Shown here: piece after piece, positions 14,420 to 21,439 of the stretch
Position numbering within the stretch: the stretch's first letter is position 1
How the letters are laid out: the number at the start of each line of letters is the position of its first letter
Virus record (IMG/VR): IMGVR_UViG_3300008629_000018
Coordinates: 1-31,654 of that record
Length of the DNA: 31,654 nucleotides
From: a virus
Reading direction: 5' to 3' (one strand)
Translations under genes and position numbers: made by a program
The notes under the pieces: model-generated
What the model saw: the letters and a program-made list of their open reading frames with translations, nothing else
What the model was told of the DNA's origin: nothing
Database searches by the model: none

Positions 14420-14448
14420 GGGTGAATAATAACTTTAATGAAAGGAGA
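14420..14448 (+). repeat. Duplicated 5' leader, copy 2
   Basis: Second copy of the leader described at 14199, differing at one base. It supplies AAAGGAG to the HAD phosphatase gene. Confidence 0.85.
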
Positions 14449-14453
14449 AATTG

Positions 14454-14969
14454 ATGGACATAGTATTTGATGTAGATGGAACACTCATGAACATAGAACA
14501 CAGGGTGAAGTATGCGAGGAGGACTATACCACATCCAGATGTACCCATTTACTTGCATGAGATAAAGCCTTCGGCATATCGCATACCTAATCCTGACTAT
14601 GACTATGAGAAGTTTGAAGCGGAGATAGTTAATGATACTCCGAACATTGAAATTTTTACAATAGCTCATGCTCTAAAGGAACAAGGGCATACAATAATCA
14701 TTGCAAGTGGGCGAAAAATAAAACAGGCAGGGGTTACACTCAGGATGTTGGATGAGTACTATGTCTGGGGTGATTCATTCTGGGATACTTATTATTTCCG
14801 AAAGGATGATGACAACAGAAAGGACTGTGTTGTTAAATATGAGATGTATAAACAGATGCTAAAGGATAACTTCGATCCGAAGCTAGTCTTTGATGACAGG
14901 CAACAGGTTGTAGATATGTGGAGAGATAAAGGCATAAGAGTATGCCAAGTAGCAGAGGGTAATTTCTAA
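14454..14969 (+). CDS. HAD-family phosphatase, PseT 3'-phosphatase-like
   Basis: 171 residues from the ATG at 14454 (AAAGGAG, 6-base gap); a TTG three bases upstream is less likely. The HAD motifs are complete: DVDGT at 6-10 (nucleophile D6, acid D8), IIASGR at 82-87 (motif II), a Lys in the region of K128, and FDDR at 146-149 (motif III/IV). The C-terminal DDRQQVVDMWRDKGIRVCQV closely resembles the phosphatase domain of phage T4 polynucleotide kinase. It probably removes 3' phosphates from nucleic acid or dephosphorylates nucleotides. There is no kinase domain. End repair of RNA or DNA damaged by host defences is a fair guess. Confidence 0.75.
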   Translation: MDIVFDVDGTLMNIEHRVKYARRTIPHPDVPIYLHEIKPSAYRIPNPDYDYEKFEAEIVNDTPNIEIFTIAHALKEQGHTIIIASGRKIKQAGVTLRMLDEYYVWGDSFWDTYYFRKDDDNRKDCVVKYEMYKQMLKDNFDPKLVFDDRQQVVDMWRDKGIRVCQVAEGNF

Positions 14970-14985
14970 CTAACAAATGAAAGGA
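14954..14985 (+). repeat. 32-bp direct repeat, copy 1
   Basis: The bases AGAGGGTAATTTCTAACTAA and the next 12 recur exactly at 15406-15437. In this copy the first half encodes the last residues of the HAD protein (EGNF and stop); in the second copy the same bases are noncoding. Confidence 0.9.
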
Positions 14986-14991
14986 AAAACA

Positions 14992-15399
14992 ATGACTGAA
15001 CGCATAGTTAAGATTGAAGAATTTATAGGAAACGATGATGCCTTTGATGATGATGACTATGGCTATAGTGGGTACAAGATACATACTGACAAACAGGTCA
15101 TCAGTCTATTGATATCCAATGGGCAGAGTTGTTGTGAAGATTGGGGTTATCTCATGAGTGAGGAGTTGAATGATGGTGATAACTTCATTGGTGCAAACAT
15201 CACTAGCATAAAAGAAGTGAGTCTGGCAGACATCACTAAAGATGAGGATGAGGATGACTATTTTGATCCTTGCATTTTCATCAACGTAAATACTGACAGG
15301 GGTACGCTACAGTTCAAGGCGTACAACAGTCACAATGGATACTATGGGCATGATGTTCGTGTGCATAGTGAGCAGTTGAAGCTTAAAGAAACATTATAA
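14992..15399 (+). CDS. Hypothetical early protein, DUF7448-like (135 aa)
   Basis: Starts at the ATG at 14992 with AAAGGA 6 bases upstream. The N-terminal section is acidic (NDDAFDDDDYGYSGY). Then KIHTDKQVISLLISNGQSCC begins a beta-rich domain with the paired Cys followed by Glu (NGQSCCEDWGY) that I associate with the phage DUF7448 family. A strand, an acidic linker and a final beta hairpin follow. The function of that family is unknown. The gene is bounded by the two copies of the 32-bp repeat, so it looks like a cassette inserted or duplicated as a unit. Confidence 0.65.
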   Translation: MTERIVKIEEFIGNDDAFDDDDYGYSGYKIHTDKQVISLLISNGQSCCEDWGYLMSEELNDGDNFIGANITSIKEVSLADITKDEDEDDYFDPCIFINVNTDRGTLQFKAYNSHNGYYGHDVRVHSEQLKLKETL

Positions 15400-15405
15400 A
15401 GCAGA

Positions 15406-15437
15406 AGAGGGTAATTTCTAACTAACAAATGAAAGGA
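15406..15437 (+). repeat. 32-bp direct repeat, copy 2
   Basis: Exact copy of 14954-14985, including a vestige of the HAD gene's last codons, here placed after another gene's stop. It supplies AAAGGA(G) to the next gene. Confidence 0.9.
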
Positions 15438-15443
15438 GAGGTA

Positions 15444-15719
15444 ATGAATATCAACTGGAATGATATAAACTCTTGGGATAGAACCCTAGCTGTAGACGGT
15501 ACAAAAATGAAGGGTTTGCATGATGCTTACCTTGATTTAATCAACTTACCTTTAACCCCAGAGCGTAAGCATAACCTAGAGAAAAAACTTGAGGGGTTAT
15601 TTGATACTGTAGATGATAAGTACATTCAATGGCTAGAAACAAAGATGGAAGTTAGCGAATGCTATGATACGCATTGGTCGTATTCTGATGGGGCAATGAT
15701 GCCAAATAAAAGGAGGTAA
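15444..15719 (+). CDS. Hypothetical early protein (91 aa)
   Basis: Begins MNINWNDINSWDRTLAVDGT; the ATG at 15444 follows GGAGAGGTA. Helical centre (LTPERKHNLEKKLEGLFDTV) and a Trp-rich end. No membrane segment or known motif. Transcribed with its neighbours, with AGGAGG for the following gene embedded at its 3' end. Confidence 0.65.
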   Translation: MNINWNDINSWDRTLAVDGTKMKGLHDAYLDLINLPLTPERKHNLEKKLEGLFDTVDDKYIQWLETKMEVSECYDTHWSYSDGAMMPNKRR

Positions 15720-15720
15720 T

Positions 15721-15834
15721 ATGAGAAAGGATTTTGGATGGCGAGACTTGTTTAGAAATATACTAGATGGTGGATTTTTAATCATCATATTATTAATAGG
15801 TCTTGCGTTAGCTCTAACTATTGGGAGGCTCTAA
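15721..15834 (+). CDS. Small single-pass membrane protein (37 aa)
   Basis: MRKDFGWRDLFRNILDGGFL, then a continuous hydrophobic helix ILLIGLALALTIGRL. AGGAGG lies 5 bases before the ATG. The stop overlaps the next start (TAATG). A positively charged N-terminus ahead of one transmembrane segment predicts N-in topology. Small early membrane proteins of this type may affect host membrane functions or lysis timing, but no specific role can be assigned. Confidence 0.65.
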   Translation: MRKDFGWRDLFRNILDGGFLIIILLIGLALALTIGRL

Positions 15835-16253
15835 TGGATGACATACAAGAATGCATTAGAGTGATTCCAGAAACAGGTCATTTCATAAGGGTGGATTCCC
15901 CATCCTTCGTTGAAGCTGACCTAAATAAGAAAGGAGATGGGATGAATAACTACCTGTTAAATAAGTACCCATACATATATGGATGGGGAAAATCGCTAGG
16001 CTCACAAAGTTGGTACATAGAAAACCAAATAGATTTAGCAAACAAGGAGAACGCTCCAACGGATGCCATTTATCGGCATCATGATGGAGTATGGTCTGTT
16101 CTTAGTGAGGTTAAATCTGAGGCAACAAGAGAAGAAGTTATTAACTTCGCATCGTTTATAACTTCTAGGTTCAGCATCGGGGACTGGCTTGATTCGATAC
16201 CTGATGATGATGAGGAGGAGGAGGAGGAGGAGGTAAGTGATGAAAACAACTGA
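15834..16253 (+). CDS. Hypothetical protein with acidic Asp/Glu tail (139 aa)
   Basis: Starts by TAATG overlap with the membrane-protein gene; GGGAGG lies upstream. The first 120 residues contain WGKSLGSQSWYIENQIDLAN and a helical segment. The last 20 residues are SIPDDDEEEEEEEVSDENN, encoded by GATGATGATGAGGAGGAGG and further GAG codons. An acidic tail suggests binding to a basic partner or DNA mimicry, but neither is shown. The same GAG run carries the ribosome binding site of the next gene. Confidence 0.65.
   Translation: MDDIQECIRVIPETGHFIRVDSPSFVEADLNKKGDGMNNYLLNKYPYIYGWGKSLGSQSWYIENQIDLANKENAPTDAIYRHHDGVWSVLSEVKSEATREEVINFASFITSRFSIGDWLDSIPDDDEEEEEEEVSDENN
16205..16233 (+). repeat. GAT/GAG triplet run acting as multiple Shine-Dalgarno sites
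   Basis: Three GAT followed by about seven GAG triplets. Translated they give an Asp/Glu tail; untranslated they offer overlapping GGAGG sites for the start at 16240. Slippage would lengthen or shorten the tail and change the strength of the site at the same time. Confidence 0.6.
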
Positions 16254-16473
16254 GTATGTAGTAGAACTAAAGTACTACAAAGAGAATGCTTTGTCATCAG
16301 CCCTTACTGACTCGTATCACTACCCTCAATCAACTTGTGTAGGTGAAGAAACGATAACTGTATTTGCTGTCAGCGAAGCACAAGCAAGAAGCACAGCTAT
16401 CAATCATGGAATACGCAAGGGAAATCCCGAAGGAAGTGGGGTTGAAGTTGTATCTATAAAGAAGGGGCAATAA
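16240..16473 (+). CDS. Hypothetical early protein (77 aa)
   Basis: MKTTEYVVELKYYKENALSS and a central ETITVFAVSEAQARSTAINH look like a small beta-alpha-beta protein. The ATG at 16240 is preceded by GGAGG at 6 bases; an adjacent GTG at 16237 is less well placed. It overlaps the acidic-tail gene by 14 bases. No family is recognised; strand-helix order resembles single-domain host-takeover proteins of other phages, without real evidence. Confidence 0.6.
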   Translation: MKTTEYVVELKYYKENALSSALTDSYHYPQSTCVGEETITVFAVSEAQARSTAINHGIRKGNPEGSGVEVVSIKKGQ

Positions 16474-16506
16474 TGCCAAGTAATAATGAATCAAAGGAGG
16501 TACATC

Positions 16507-16701
16507 ATGAATGATTGTGTCGATCAGTTCAAAGAGAATAAGGAGACAGGACTGCTTGACGTAATGGATGAAGCAATAATACAGGGTGATGCACAAGCCT
16601 ATGTTAAAGCTACATTCAAAGCAGTAGTTGATGAGAAGAAAGTAGCGAACATGATGGATGTGAAAGCTACTAGACTAACAGGCATAGGTGTGATAGACTA
16701 A
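16507..16701 (+). CDS. Hypothetical early protein (64 aa)
   Basis: MNDCVDQFKENKETGLLDVM, fully helical, with AGGAGG 6 bases before the ATG at 16507. The centre IIQGDAQAYVKATFKAVVDE is amphipathic. No motif is recognised. A noncoding gap of about 60 bases follows, containing the hairpin motif at 16739. Confidence 0.6.
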   Translation: MNDCVDQFKENKETGLLDVMDEAIIQGDAQAYVKATFKAVVDEKKVANMMDVKATRLTGIGVID

Positions 16702-16738
16702 TATTTTCAGTTAGTTAGTATGCCTACCTATTAACCCT

Positions 16739-16753
16739 ATCCTTACGAAAGGA
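16739..16753 (+). promoter_or_regulatory. RBS-containing hairpin motif (copy 1)
   Basis: ATCCTTACGAAAGGA can fold as TCCTT/AAGGA around ACGA. It buries the Shine-Dalgarno of the zinc-ribbon gene. Related elements lie at 20762 and 21419. Confidence 0.5.
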
Positions 16754-16764
16754 GGGCCAATTAA

Positions 16765-18132
16765 ATGCCACAACCAGAGAGAGAACCCACCGTTTTCTGG
16801 GAAGAACGAGAACGAAAGAGGTTCGAGACAGGCGTATACAAAGAGTTGCCTTCAAGTATCCGCCGCTTCTTAGATAAAAACCCTGATACTCAAAGACATT
16901 ATGCTCATGTTGATGTAGAGGGTAAAGGGTTGGTTGCTTATACTGAGGATGAACGCAGAGGTGAAGCGGACACTCAGAAAGTAATTAAAGTAAGAAGATA
17001 TGTCAGGAATTTCTTTTGTAAATGGTTGCAATCTAGCTACGGCTTCAGCCCACAGGTTGTAGAAGAAATGCTAGAAGAAATGGCAATCGACTTGTTCAGA
17101 ATGGTTAATAAACCACAAGTATTATTAGCCATGAATCCAGATCATATCAACTGGGTTTTATCACACTCAAGAAATCTCCATGACATTCGTGAGAGAGAAG
17201 ATGGCAGTGAATATGTCATAACTGGCAATGATGTGCCAGAAAAACACAGGGGTTGCCCCTCGTGTATGACATATCAACCAGAAGGAAGCCGTCTTCATAG
17301 TAATAGTGGGTACAAATGCAAACCCATTATGCCTTGCGAAGTTTATGGGTACGGTGATCTTGCGATTGCTCACATAGTTTCTTCAGACAATCCCAACCTA
17401 GTGAAATCCCGTGTTTTAGTCTGGCCTGATAAGAAAATTATATCAGGTAATGGTAACACAGGTTACTTCAAGGGAAGAGATGGATGGGAGGAGAAATTAA
17501 AATTGGGACTCTCAGATATGGGGTACACAGTAGGACATATCAGGGGAGCCAAGATGTACCGTTGGGAGCATAATGGAAGTGTTATTGTTCCTTATCTTGA
17601 TGGTGATGACGGCATTATAGATCACGGAAATTATCTAGAGATAACTCGCAATGAAGATGGCGTTGACTATATTGCCGACCAGATTGATGGGACACCAAAT
17701 CGTAGGCAAGAAGAAGAGTATTGCTTCGCTTGCGATGGCTATTACGCCCCTGATGATATGTCTGGTATGTACCACCATGACGGCAGGGTATGTGTTGGTT
17801 GCGAAGAAGACTTCTTCACTTGTTACAACTGTGAAGAGGTAGCACATAACGATGATTGGTTTGAAGTAGATTGCGATGGATGGTGTGGTTATTGTTATGA
17901 AAACGATGCATTCACTTGCAATCATTGTAATTGTGCGAGAAGTTCGCATGATACTAGTCAGAATTATGACAAGGATGGAGATGTCATCTGTGATTCCTGT
18001 GTTGAAGCGAGTGATGAATATATATTCATGAATAGCGGATGCCTAGGAATTATTATTAATTATTCTGTAACAGTAGCACAATCGGTTGATGATTCTTCTG
18101 TGCAAGAAGAACTAACTAGAGAGGAGGTTTAA
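16765..18132 (+). CDS. Multi-zinc-ribbon (LIM-like) early protein
   Basis: A 455-residue protein. A helical N-terminal half (1-150) is followed by C164-x2-C167 and a beta-rich middle. The C-terminus carries three tandem Cys pairs: C320-x2-C323 with C343-x2-C346; C353-x2-C356 with C374-x2-C377; C385-x2-C388 with C409-x2-C412. This is a treble zinc-ribbon or LIM-like array suited to protein or nucleic-acid binding. GGAGG lies about 10 bases before the ATG, inside a potential hairpin. The stop codon ends where the metallopeptidase start codon begins, so the two are probably translated together. Function unknown; similar Zn-finger proteins occur in other marine phages, but I cannot name a described one. 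Confidence 0.6.
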   Translation: MPQPEREPTVFWEERERKRFETGVYKELPSSIRRFLDKNPDTQRHYAHVDVEGKGLVAYTEDERRGEADTQKVIKVRRYVRNFFCKWLQSSYGFSPQVVEEMLEEMAIDLFRMVNKPQVLLAMNPDHINWVLSHSRNLHDIREREDGSEYVITGNDVPEKHRGCPSCMTYQPEGSRLHSNSGYKCKPIMPCEVYGYGDLAIAHIVSSDNPNLVKSRVLVWPDKKIISGNGNTGYFKGRDGWEEKLKLGLSDMGYTVGHIRGAKMYRWEHNGSVIVPYLDGDDGIIDHGNYLEITRNEDGVDYIADQIDGTPNRRQEEEYCFACDGYYAPDDMSGMYHHDGRVCVGCEEDFFTCYNCEEVAHNDDWFEVDCDGWCGYCYENDAFTCNHCNCARSSHDTSQNYDKDGDVICDSCVEASDEYIFMNSGCLGIIINYSVTVAQSVDDSSVQEELTREEV

Positions 18133-19116
18133 TTGATAGAACAAATAGCAGAGATGTTGACATATTGCAGACCTGCTTATTCCAAAACGGATGAAGCGTT
18201 CATTGATAACTTCATTAAACCTGTCGGTGTAATAAGTGATAAGGCAGGTAATCTTGTGAAGGTAATCGGTGACAACCCGACAGTTATGTGGTCGTGTCAT
18301 ACAGATACAGTGCATAGCAAAGAGGGTTTCCAAGCTGTCGATTTCAAGGGGCAGTACATCAGACGTAAAGATCAGAAAGAAAAGAAAGCTTGTCTTGGTG
18401 CTGATGATACTGCAGGAGTATGGCTCATGTTGGAAATGATTCGTGCTAAGAAAGACGGCATGTATATATTCCATAGGGCTGAAGAGGTAGGAGGGAAGGG
18501 TTCCTCTTACATAGAAAAACATACTCCCGAATTACTTGATGGTATCAAGTATGCAATAGCCCTTGATCGTAAAGGCACGAGGGATGTTATCACCCACCAA
18601 GGAATGATGCGGTGCTGTAGTAATGAGTTTGCAGGTTCATTAGCTGATGCGATAGGCATGAAGTACAAGCCTGATGATACAGGTTCGTTCACGGATACAG
18701 ATAACTATACTGATCTGGTTGGTGAATGCACAAATCTATCTATTGGTTATGAGTATGCACATTCAAGTAAAGAAATATTAGATGCTGGGTTCCTGATGAA
18801 GTTACGCCAACGTCTAATAGACTTGGACTATTCCAAACTAAAAGAGAAGAGAAAGAAAGGAGAGGAAGACCCAGACTACCATAGAAATTATGGCTATTGG
18901 TACAGTGCTGGAGGTTATAGTGATGTAAATGACAGGCGTTTTAGTTACGACAATGTCATTGTTGATGCAGGGTATGGAACAGTAGATAAAACTACTGATC
19001 TTGATGAGCTAGTGTATGACTACCCTGATGTAGCAGTAAGGATGTTGAAAGAATGGGGTGTCACGGCAAGTGATATGCGTGATGAAATCTATAAACAAAC
19101 AGGAGACTTAGTATGA
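18133..19116 (+). CDS. M20/M28/M42-like zinc metallopeptidase
   Basis: A 327-residue protein started by TTG at 18133 (AGGAGG, 5-base gap; no nearby ATG is suitable). The metal ligands of the di-zinc MH-clan peptidases are all visible: H56-x-D58 in WSCHTDTVH, D91/D92 in LGADDTAG, E117-E118 in HRAEEVGGKG, D145 in ALDRKG, and H210 in YEYAHSSKE. It would be an aminopeptidase or amidohydrolase acting on small peptides or amide-linked substrates in the cytoplasm. Residues 225-327 are an extra acidic C-terminal part. Such an enzyme is rare in phage early regions. Its physical coupling to the zinc-ribbon gene suggests a joint task. Confidence 0.75.
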   Translation: MIEQIAEMLTYCRPAYSKTDEAFIDNFIKPVGVISDKAGNLVKVIGDNPTVMWSCHTDTVHSKEGFQAVDFKGQYIRRKDQKEKKACLGADDTAGVWLMLEMIRAKKDGMYIFHRAEEVGGKGSSYIEKHTPELLDGIKYAIALDRKGTRDVITHQGMMRCCSNEFAGSLADAIGMKYKPDDTGSFTDTDNYTDLVGECTNLSIGYEYAHSSKEILDAGFLMKLRQRLIDLDYSKLKEKRKKGEEDPDYHRNYGYWYSAGGYSDVNDRRFSYDNVIVDAGYGTVDKTTDLDELVYDYPDVAVRMLKEWGVTASDMRDEIYKQTGDLV

Positions 19117-19361
19117 ATAGTGAAAGATGGATGTGGACTCCACAAAAGAACAAGTTCATAGAAGATACAGCTAGTGTGTGTGCCTCTCTAACCAAGAGGC
19201 TTCTTGATCTGGAGAAACTAAACAAGGAATCATTGAGTGACTTGCTTGATTGCATAGAAAAATTACAGAATCAAGTAGATGAAATCAAACTTGTCGTAGC
19301 TAAACATTTGGTAGATGAGTGTATTGAAAAGCCAAAGCTAAATAGAAAGGAGGATGAATGA
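19113..19361 (+). CDS. Hypothetical helical protein (82 aa)
   Basis: ATGA overlap with the peptidase stop; GGAG lies 7 bases upstream. Residues 20-70 form a coiled-coil-like helix (LLDLEKLNKESLSDLLDCIE, KLQNQVDEIKLVVAKHLVDE). No family is recognised. A small partner or scaffold for a neighbouring protein is possible. Confidence 0.6.
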   Translation: MNSERWMWTPQKNKFIEDTASVCASLTKRLLDLEKLNKESLSDLLDCIEKLQNQVDEIKLVVAKHLVDECIEKPKLNRKEDE

Positions 19362-19552
19362 AAAACACAATGATTAGTGGAAGCACATTGTTTGATCTGT
19401 TGAGAGAAGCATGGGATGAAGGCTACTGTCAGGGAGTAGAGCATGGCAAGAGTATTACAAAAACAAAGCAGAGTGATTGTTTATATGTAGTAAGAGAAAA
19501 ATATCCTAAGCTTACTGTCCCAATGAAAGGTGAGTACGATGACTACGAATGA
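19358..19552 (+). CDS. Hypothetical protein (64 aa)
   Basis: Starts by ATGA overlap with the preceding gene, with AGGAGG in that gene's 3' end. Begins MKNTMISGSTLFDLLREAWD and ends in an acidic MKGEYDDYE. Helical, no known motif. Confidence 0.6.
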   Translation: MKNTMISGSTLFDLLREAWDEGYCQGVEHGKSITKTKQSDCLYVVREKYPKLTVPMKGEYDDYE

Positions 19553-19733
19553 TAAGTTAATTCTTATGGCACATAAAACAGATGGTGTTACAGGGGTAAC
19601 ATATTATGTCACCAATCTACCCAGTTGGTGGGAGATGTTATTAATATGCGGTGCTTACTCAGTCATGGCAATGACTGTATTCTATACTGGCTTATGGATT
19701 GCCAGTAGATTCTATCTAACAAAGGAGAAATAA
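19539..19733 (+). CDS. Single-pass membrane protein (64 aa)
   Basis: MTTNDKLILMAHKTDGVTGV then YYVTNLPSWWEMLLICGAYS and a hydrophobic helix VMAMTVFYTGLWIASRFYL before a Lys/Glu end. I chose the ATG at 19539 (AAGGTG, about 6 bases); a GTG at 19530 is in frame. It overlaps the previous gene by 14 bases. A small inner-membrane protein of unknown role. Confidence 0.6.
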   Translation: MTTNDKLILMAHKTDGVTGVTYYVTNLPSWWEMLLICGAYSVMAMTVFYTGLWIASRFYLTKEK

Positions 19734-19734
19734 A

Positions 19735-19932
19735 ATGATAAAAGAATTAACAGACGTTATAGATGATTACTGTATAGATAACTATGGACATACTAATTGG
19801 GAATGGACAGACACACTCCAAATAGAAGCAGATCAAAGAGCAATAACAACAAATGAAAAGGGAGAACAAATAGCGGATATAGAAGGAAAAATTATTTTTT
19901 ATTACAAGGAGGAGAGTGATGAATCTAACTAA
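19735..19932 (+). CDS. Hypothetical acidic protein (65 aa)
   Basis: MIKELTDVIDDYCIDNYGHT; GGAGAAATAAA precedes the ATG. Acidic, mixed alpha/beta, with a strand KIIFYYKEE near the end. No family recognised. AGGAGG for the next gene lies in its 3' end. Confidence 0.55.
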   Translation: MIKELTDVIDDYCIDNYGHTNWEWTDTLQIEADQRAITTNEKGEQIADIEGKIIFYYKEESDESN

Positions 19933-20119
19933 TGATGTTAAAAAATCATGGGCTTTATTAAGGGAAGGCTTCTTGTCTGAAGTGAGAGCCTCGCAAGATA
20001 CAGAATATATACATGCATTCTTTATTATTGATAGAGCTATTAAGGAAGAGATGAAAGAAACAAAAGGACGACTTAGTAATGACGAAGTTGATAGAATTGT
20101 ATTCAAAGGAGGTGACTAA
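19919..20119 (+). CDS. Hypothetical protein (66 aa)
   Basis: Starts at the ATG at 19919 with AGGAGGAG upstream; a GTG three bases earlier is an alternative. Helical throughout (SWALLREGFLSEVRASQDTE, IDRAIKEEMKETKGRL). Overlaps the previous gene by 14 bases and the next start by one (TAATG). No family recognised. Confidence 0.55.
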   Translation: MNLTNDVKKSWALLREGFLSEVRASQDTEYIHAFFIIDRAIKEEMKETKGRLSNDEVDRIVFKGGD

Positions 20120-20322
20120 TGAGCAGAGTCATGAAGCTATACAGGATCGCTCATCCTGATATGAGAATAAATAGTGAGCAGTTTATCCACACCATGACGG
20201 AGGCTAACAAGTACAGGAGAGATGGGTGGATAGTAGATGAAGTAGAAGTAACAGTAACAGTCAAAGGAATATGTGAAGCATTAGAAAACCTACCATTCAG
20301 AGGAGATGTTAGAGATGAGTAA
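20119..20322 (+). CDS. Hypothetical protein (67 aa)
   Basis: MSRVMKLYRIAHPDMRINSE; TAATG overlap with the previous stop, AGGAGG upstream. Ends in a beta-type segment GWIVDEVEVTVTVKGICEAL. Small alpha/beta protein of unknown role. Confidence 0.55.
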   Translation: MSRVMKLYRIAHPDMRINSEQFIHTMTEANKYRRDGWIVDEVEVTVTVKGICEALENLPFRGDVRDE

Positions 20323-20788
20323 ATTAAATTCAATACTAAAGAATGTACCATTGGATTTGATGTGGAAGTTACGCAAGTACCATACTCGCAACGGACATCA
20401 TCAAATAAAATGGAAAGCAAGAGAGCCTGTTGAGGGTGTGAAGTATGGGTTCGGTGGTAGCTTGAAATGGAAAGACGCAAAGTCTGCTGACCTGTATGCC
20501 TATGACAGAACAGGTAAGCAAAAGCGTTGGGAATACTACCAAGAACTAAAGGACACAAAGGAAAATTATGAAAGATTATATAAAGAATACGTTGAAAGAT
20601 TAAAAGAATACGAGGAACTTGACGACAGATATCAGTCTATCCTGTCCTTGTATAGAACCTTACATAGTAAGACACATAATAAGGGTAAGGTGATTAGGAT
20701 GTGGAGACAATGGCATCCTATTAGTTGGATGTTGCAAAAGATTGTAGACTTTCTTTTATTAATCCTAGCGAAAGGAAAATCAAAATGA
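20315..20788 (+). CDS. Coiled-coil protein with C-terminal membrane anchor (157 aa)
   Basis: Starts at the ATG at 20315, with GGAG 9 bases upstream. Residues 1-70 are basic and Trp/Tyr-rich (KWKAREPVEGVKYGFGGSLK). Residues 75-120 form a long charged coiled coil (YQELKDTKENYERLYKEYVE). The final 20 residues (WMLQKIVDFLLLILAKGKSK) form a short hydrophobic helix with a basic end, a tail-anchor pattern. Spanin or holin function is not supported by sequence or by position in the early cluster. Unknown function; membrane-linked if the anchor is real. Confidence 0.6.
   Translation: MSKLNSILKNVPLDLMWKLRKYHTRNGHHQIKWKAREPVEGVKYGFGGSLKWKDAKSADLYAYDRTGKQKRWEYYQELKDTKENYERLYKEYVERLKEYEELDDRYQSILSLYRTLHSKTHNKGKVIRMWRQWHPISWMLQKIVDFLLLILAKGKSK
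20762..20776 (+). promoter_or_regulatory. RBS-containing hairpin motif (copy 2)
   Basis: ATCCTAGCGAAAGGA, with TCCT/AGGA pairing around a GCGA-type loop, lies in the last codons of the 157-aa gene and contains the Shine-Dalgarno for the next gene. Confidence 0.45.
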
Positions 20789-21369
20789 AAAAAGAAACAG
20801 AACCAGAAGTTAAGTATCCGTTTACTGAAGTTGAAGTTCTTGATTCAGAAGCAAAGAGGAAGAAGTTTCAGAGAGCCTATGAAACTGGTGCTTTGGTTGA
20901 AAGATTATTGTCAATGAAAGAAGACGACCAAGTTACCTATGAAGAGTTGTCTGACATAGCTCATGGTGATGTGTCTTATAATGGAGACAAGACTAACTTC
21001 CTAGTCTCAGCAAGATACATTGTGAAAAAAGATAAGGGCTATGAGTTCAAAGCTATCCATAATGTTGGACTAAGAAGAATGACTACATCAGAAAAGGTTG
21101 CGAAGTATTCAAGGTTTAATCAGCAGATAGTTAAGAAGTCCAGAGCTGGAATGATAAGCATGTCTATGTTATCTCCATCTGATTATAATAAATTATCTGA
21201 AGAGGATAAACTCAAGTACAACACAGCCTTTACCATGTTAAATGTTCACAAGAAATATGGCAGTCCAGAAGTAGTTCATAGAGTAGAGAAGGCAATCAAA
21301 CAAAGAAAAGAACCACTAGCTTTAAAAGAATTTATCAAAGAGTTTAACAAGAAGAACCACTCTAAATAA
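20785..21369 (+). CDS. Hypothetical conserved-looking early protein (194 aa)
   Basis: Starts by ATGA overlap at 20785, with AAAGGA upstream. The N-terminal part (YETGALVERLLSMKEDDQVT, YEELSDIAHGDVSYNG) resembles a winged-helix-like fold, followed by a strand pair (FLVSARYIVKKDKGYEFKAI). The C-terminal half is strongly basic and helical (KYSRFNQQIVKKSRAGMIS). DNA binding is plausible from charge and layout. It stands just before the DUF932 gene, separated by an AT-rich 70-base gap. No family is identified with confidence. Confidence 0.6.
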   Translation: MKKETEPEVKYPFTEVEVLDSEAKRKKFQRAYETGALVERLLSMKEDDQVTYEELSDIAHGDVSYNGDKTNFLVSARYIVKKDKGYEFKAIHNVGLRRMTTSEKVAKYSRFNQQIVKKSRAGMISMSMLSPSDYNKLSEEDKLKYNTAFTMLNVHKKYGSPEVVHRVEKAIKQRKEPLALKEFIKEFNKKNHSK

Positions 21370-21418
21370 GAAAGGAGGTGCGAGTTCACAGAGTACCTAG
21401 TTTAATTAATTTAATTTA

Positions 21419-21433
21419 ATCCTAACGAAAGGA
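21419..21433 (+). promoter_or_regulatory. RBS-containing hairpin motif (copy 3)
   Basis: ATCCTAACGAAAGGA, preceded by the AT-rich TTTAATTAATTTAATTTA, lies just before the DUF932 gene and contains its Shine-Dalgarno. Confidence 0.45.
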
Positions 21434-21439
21434 AACGAA

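Noticed and set aside
21376-21417. Thirteen-codon GTG ORF after AGGAGG
   Set aside because: The GTG overlaps the end of the Shine-Dalgarno itself, leaving no usable spacing.
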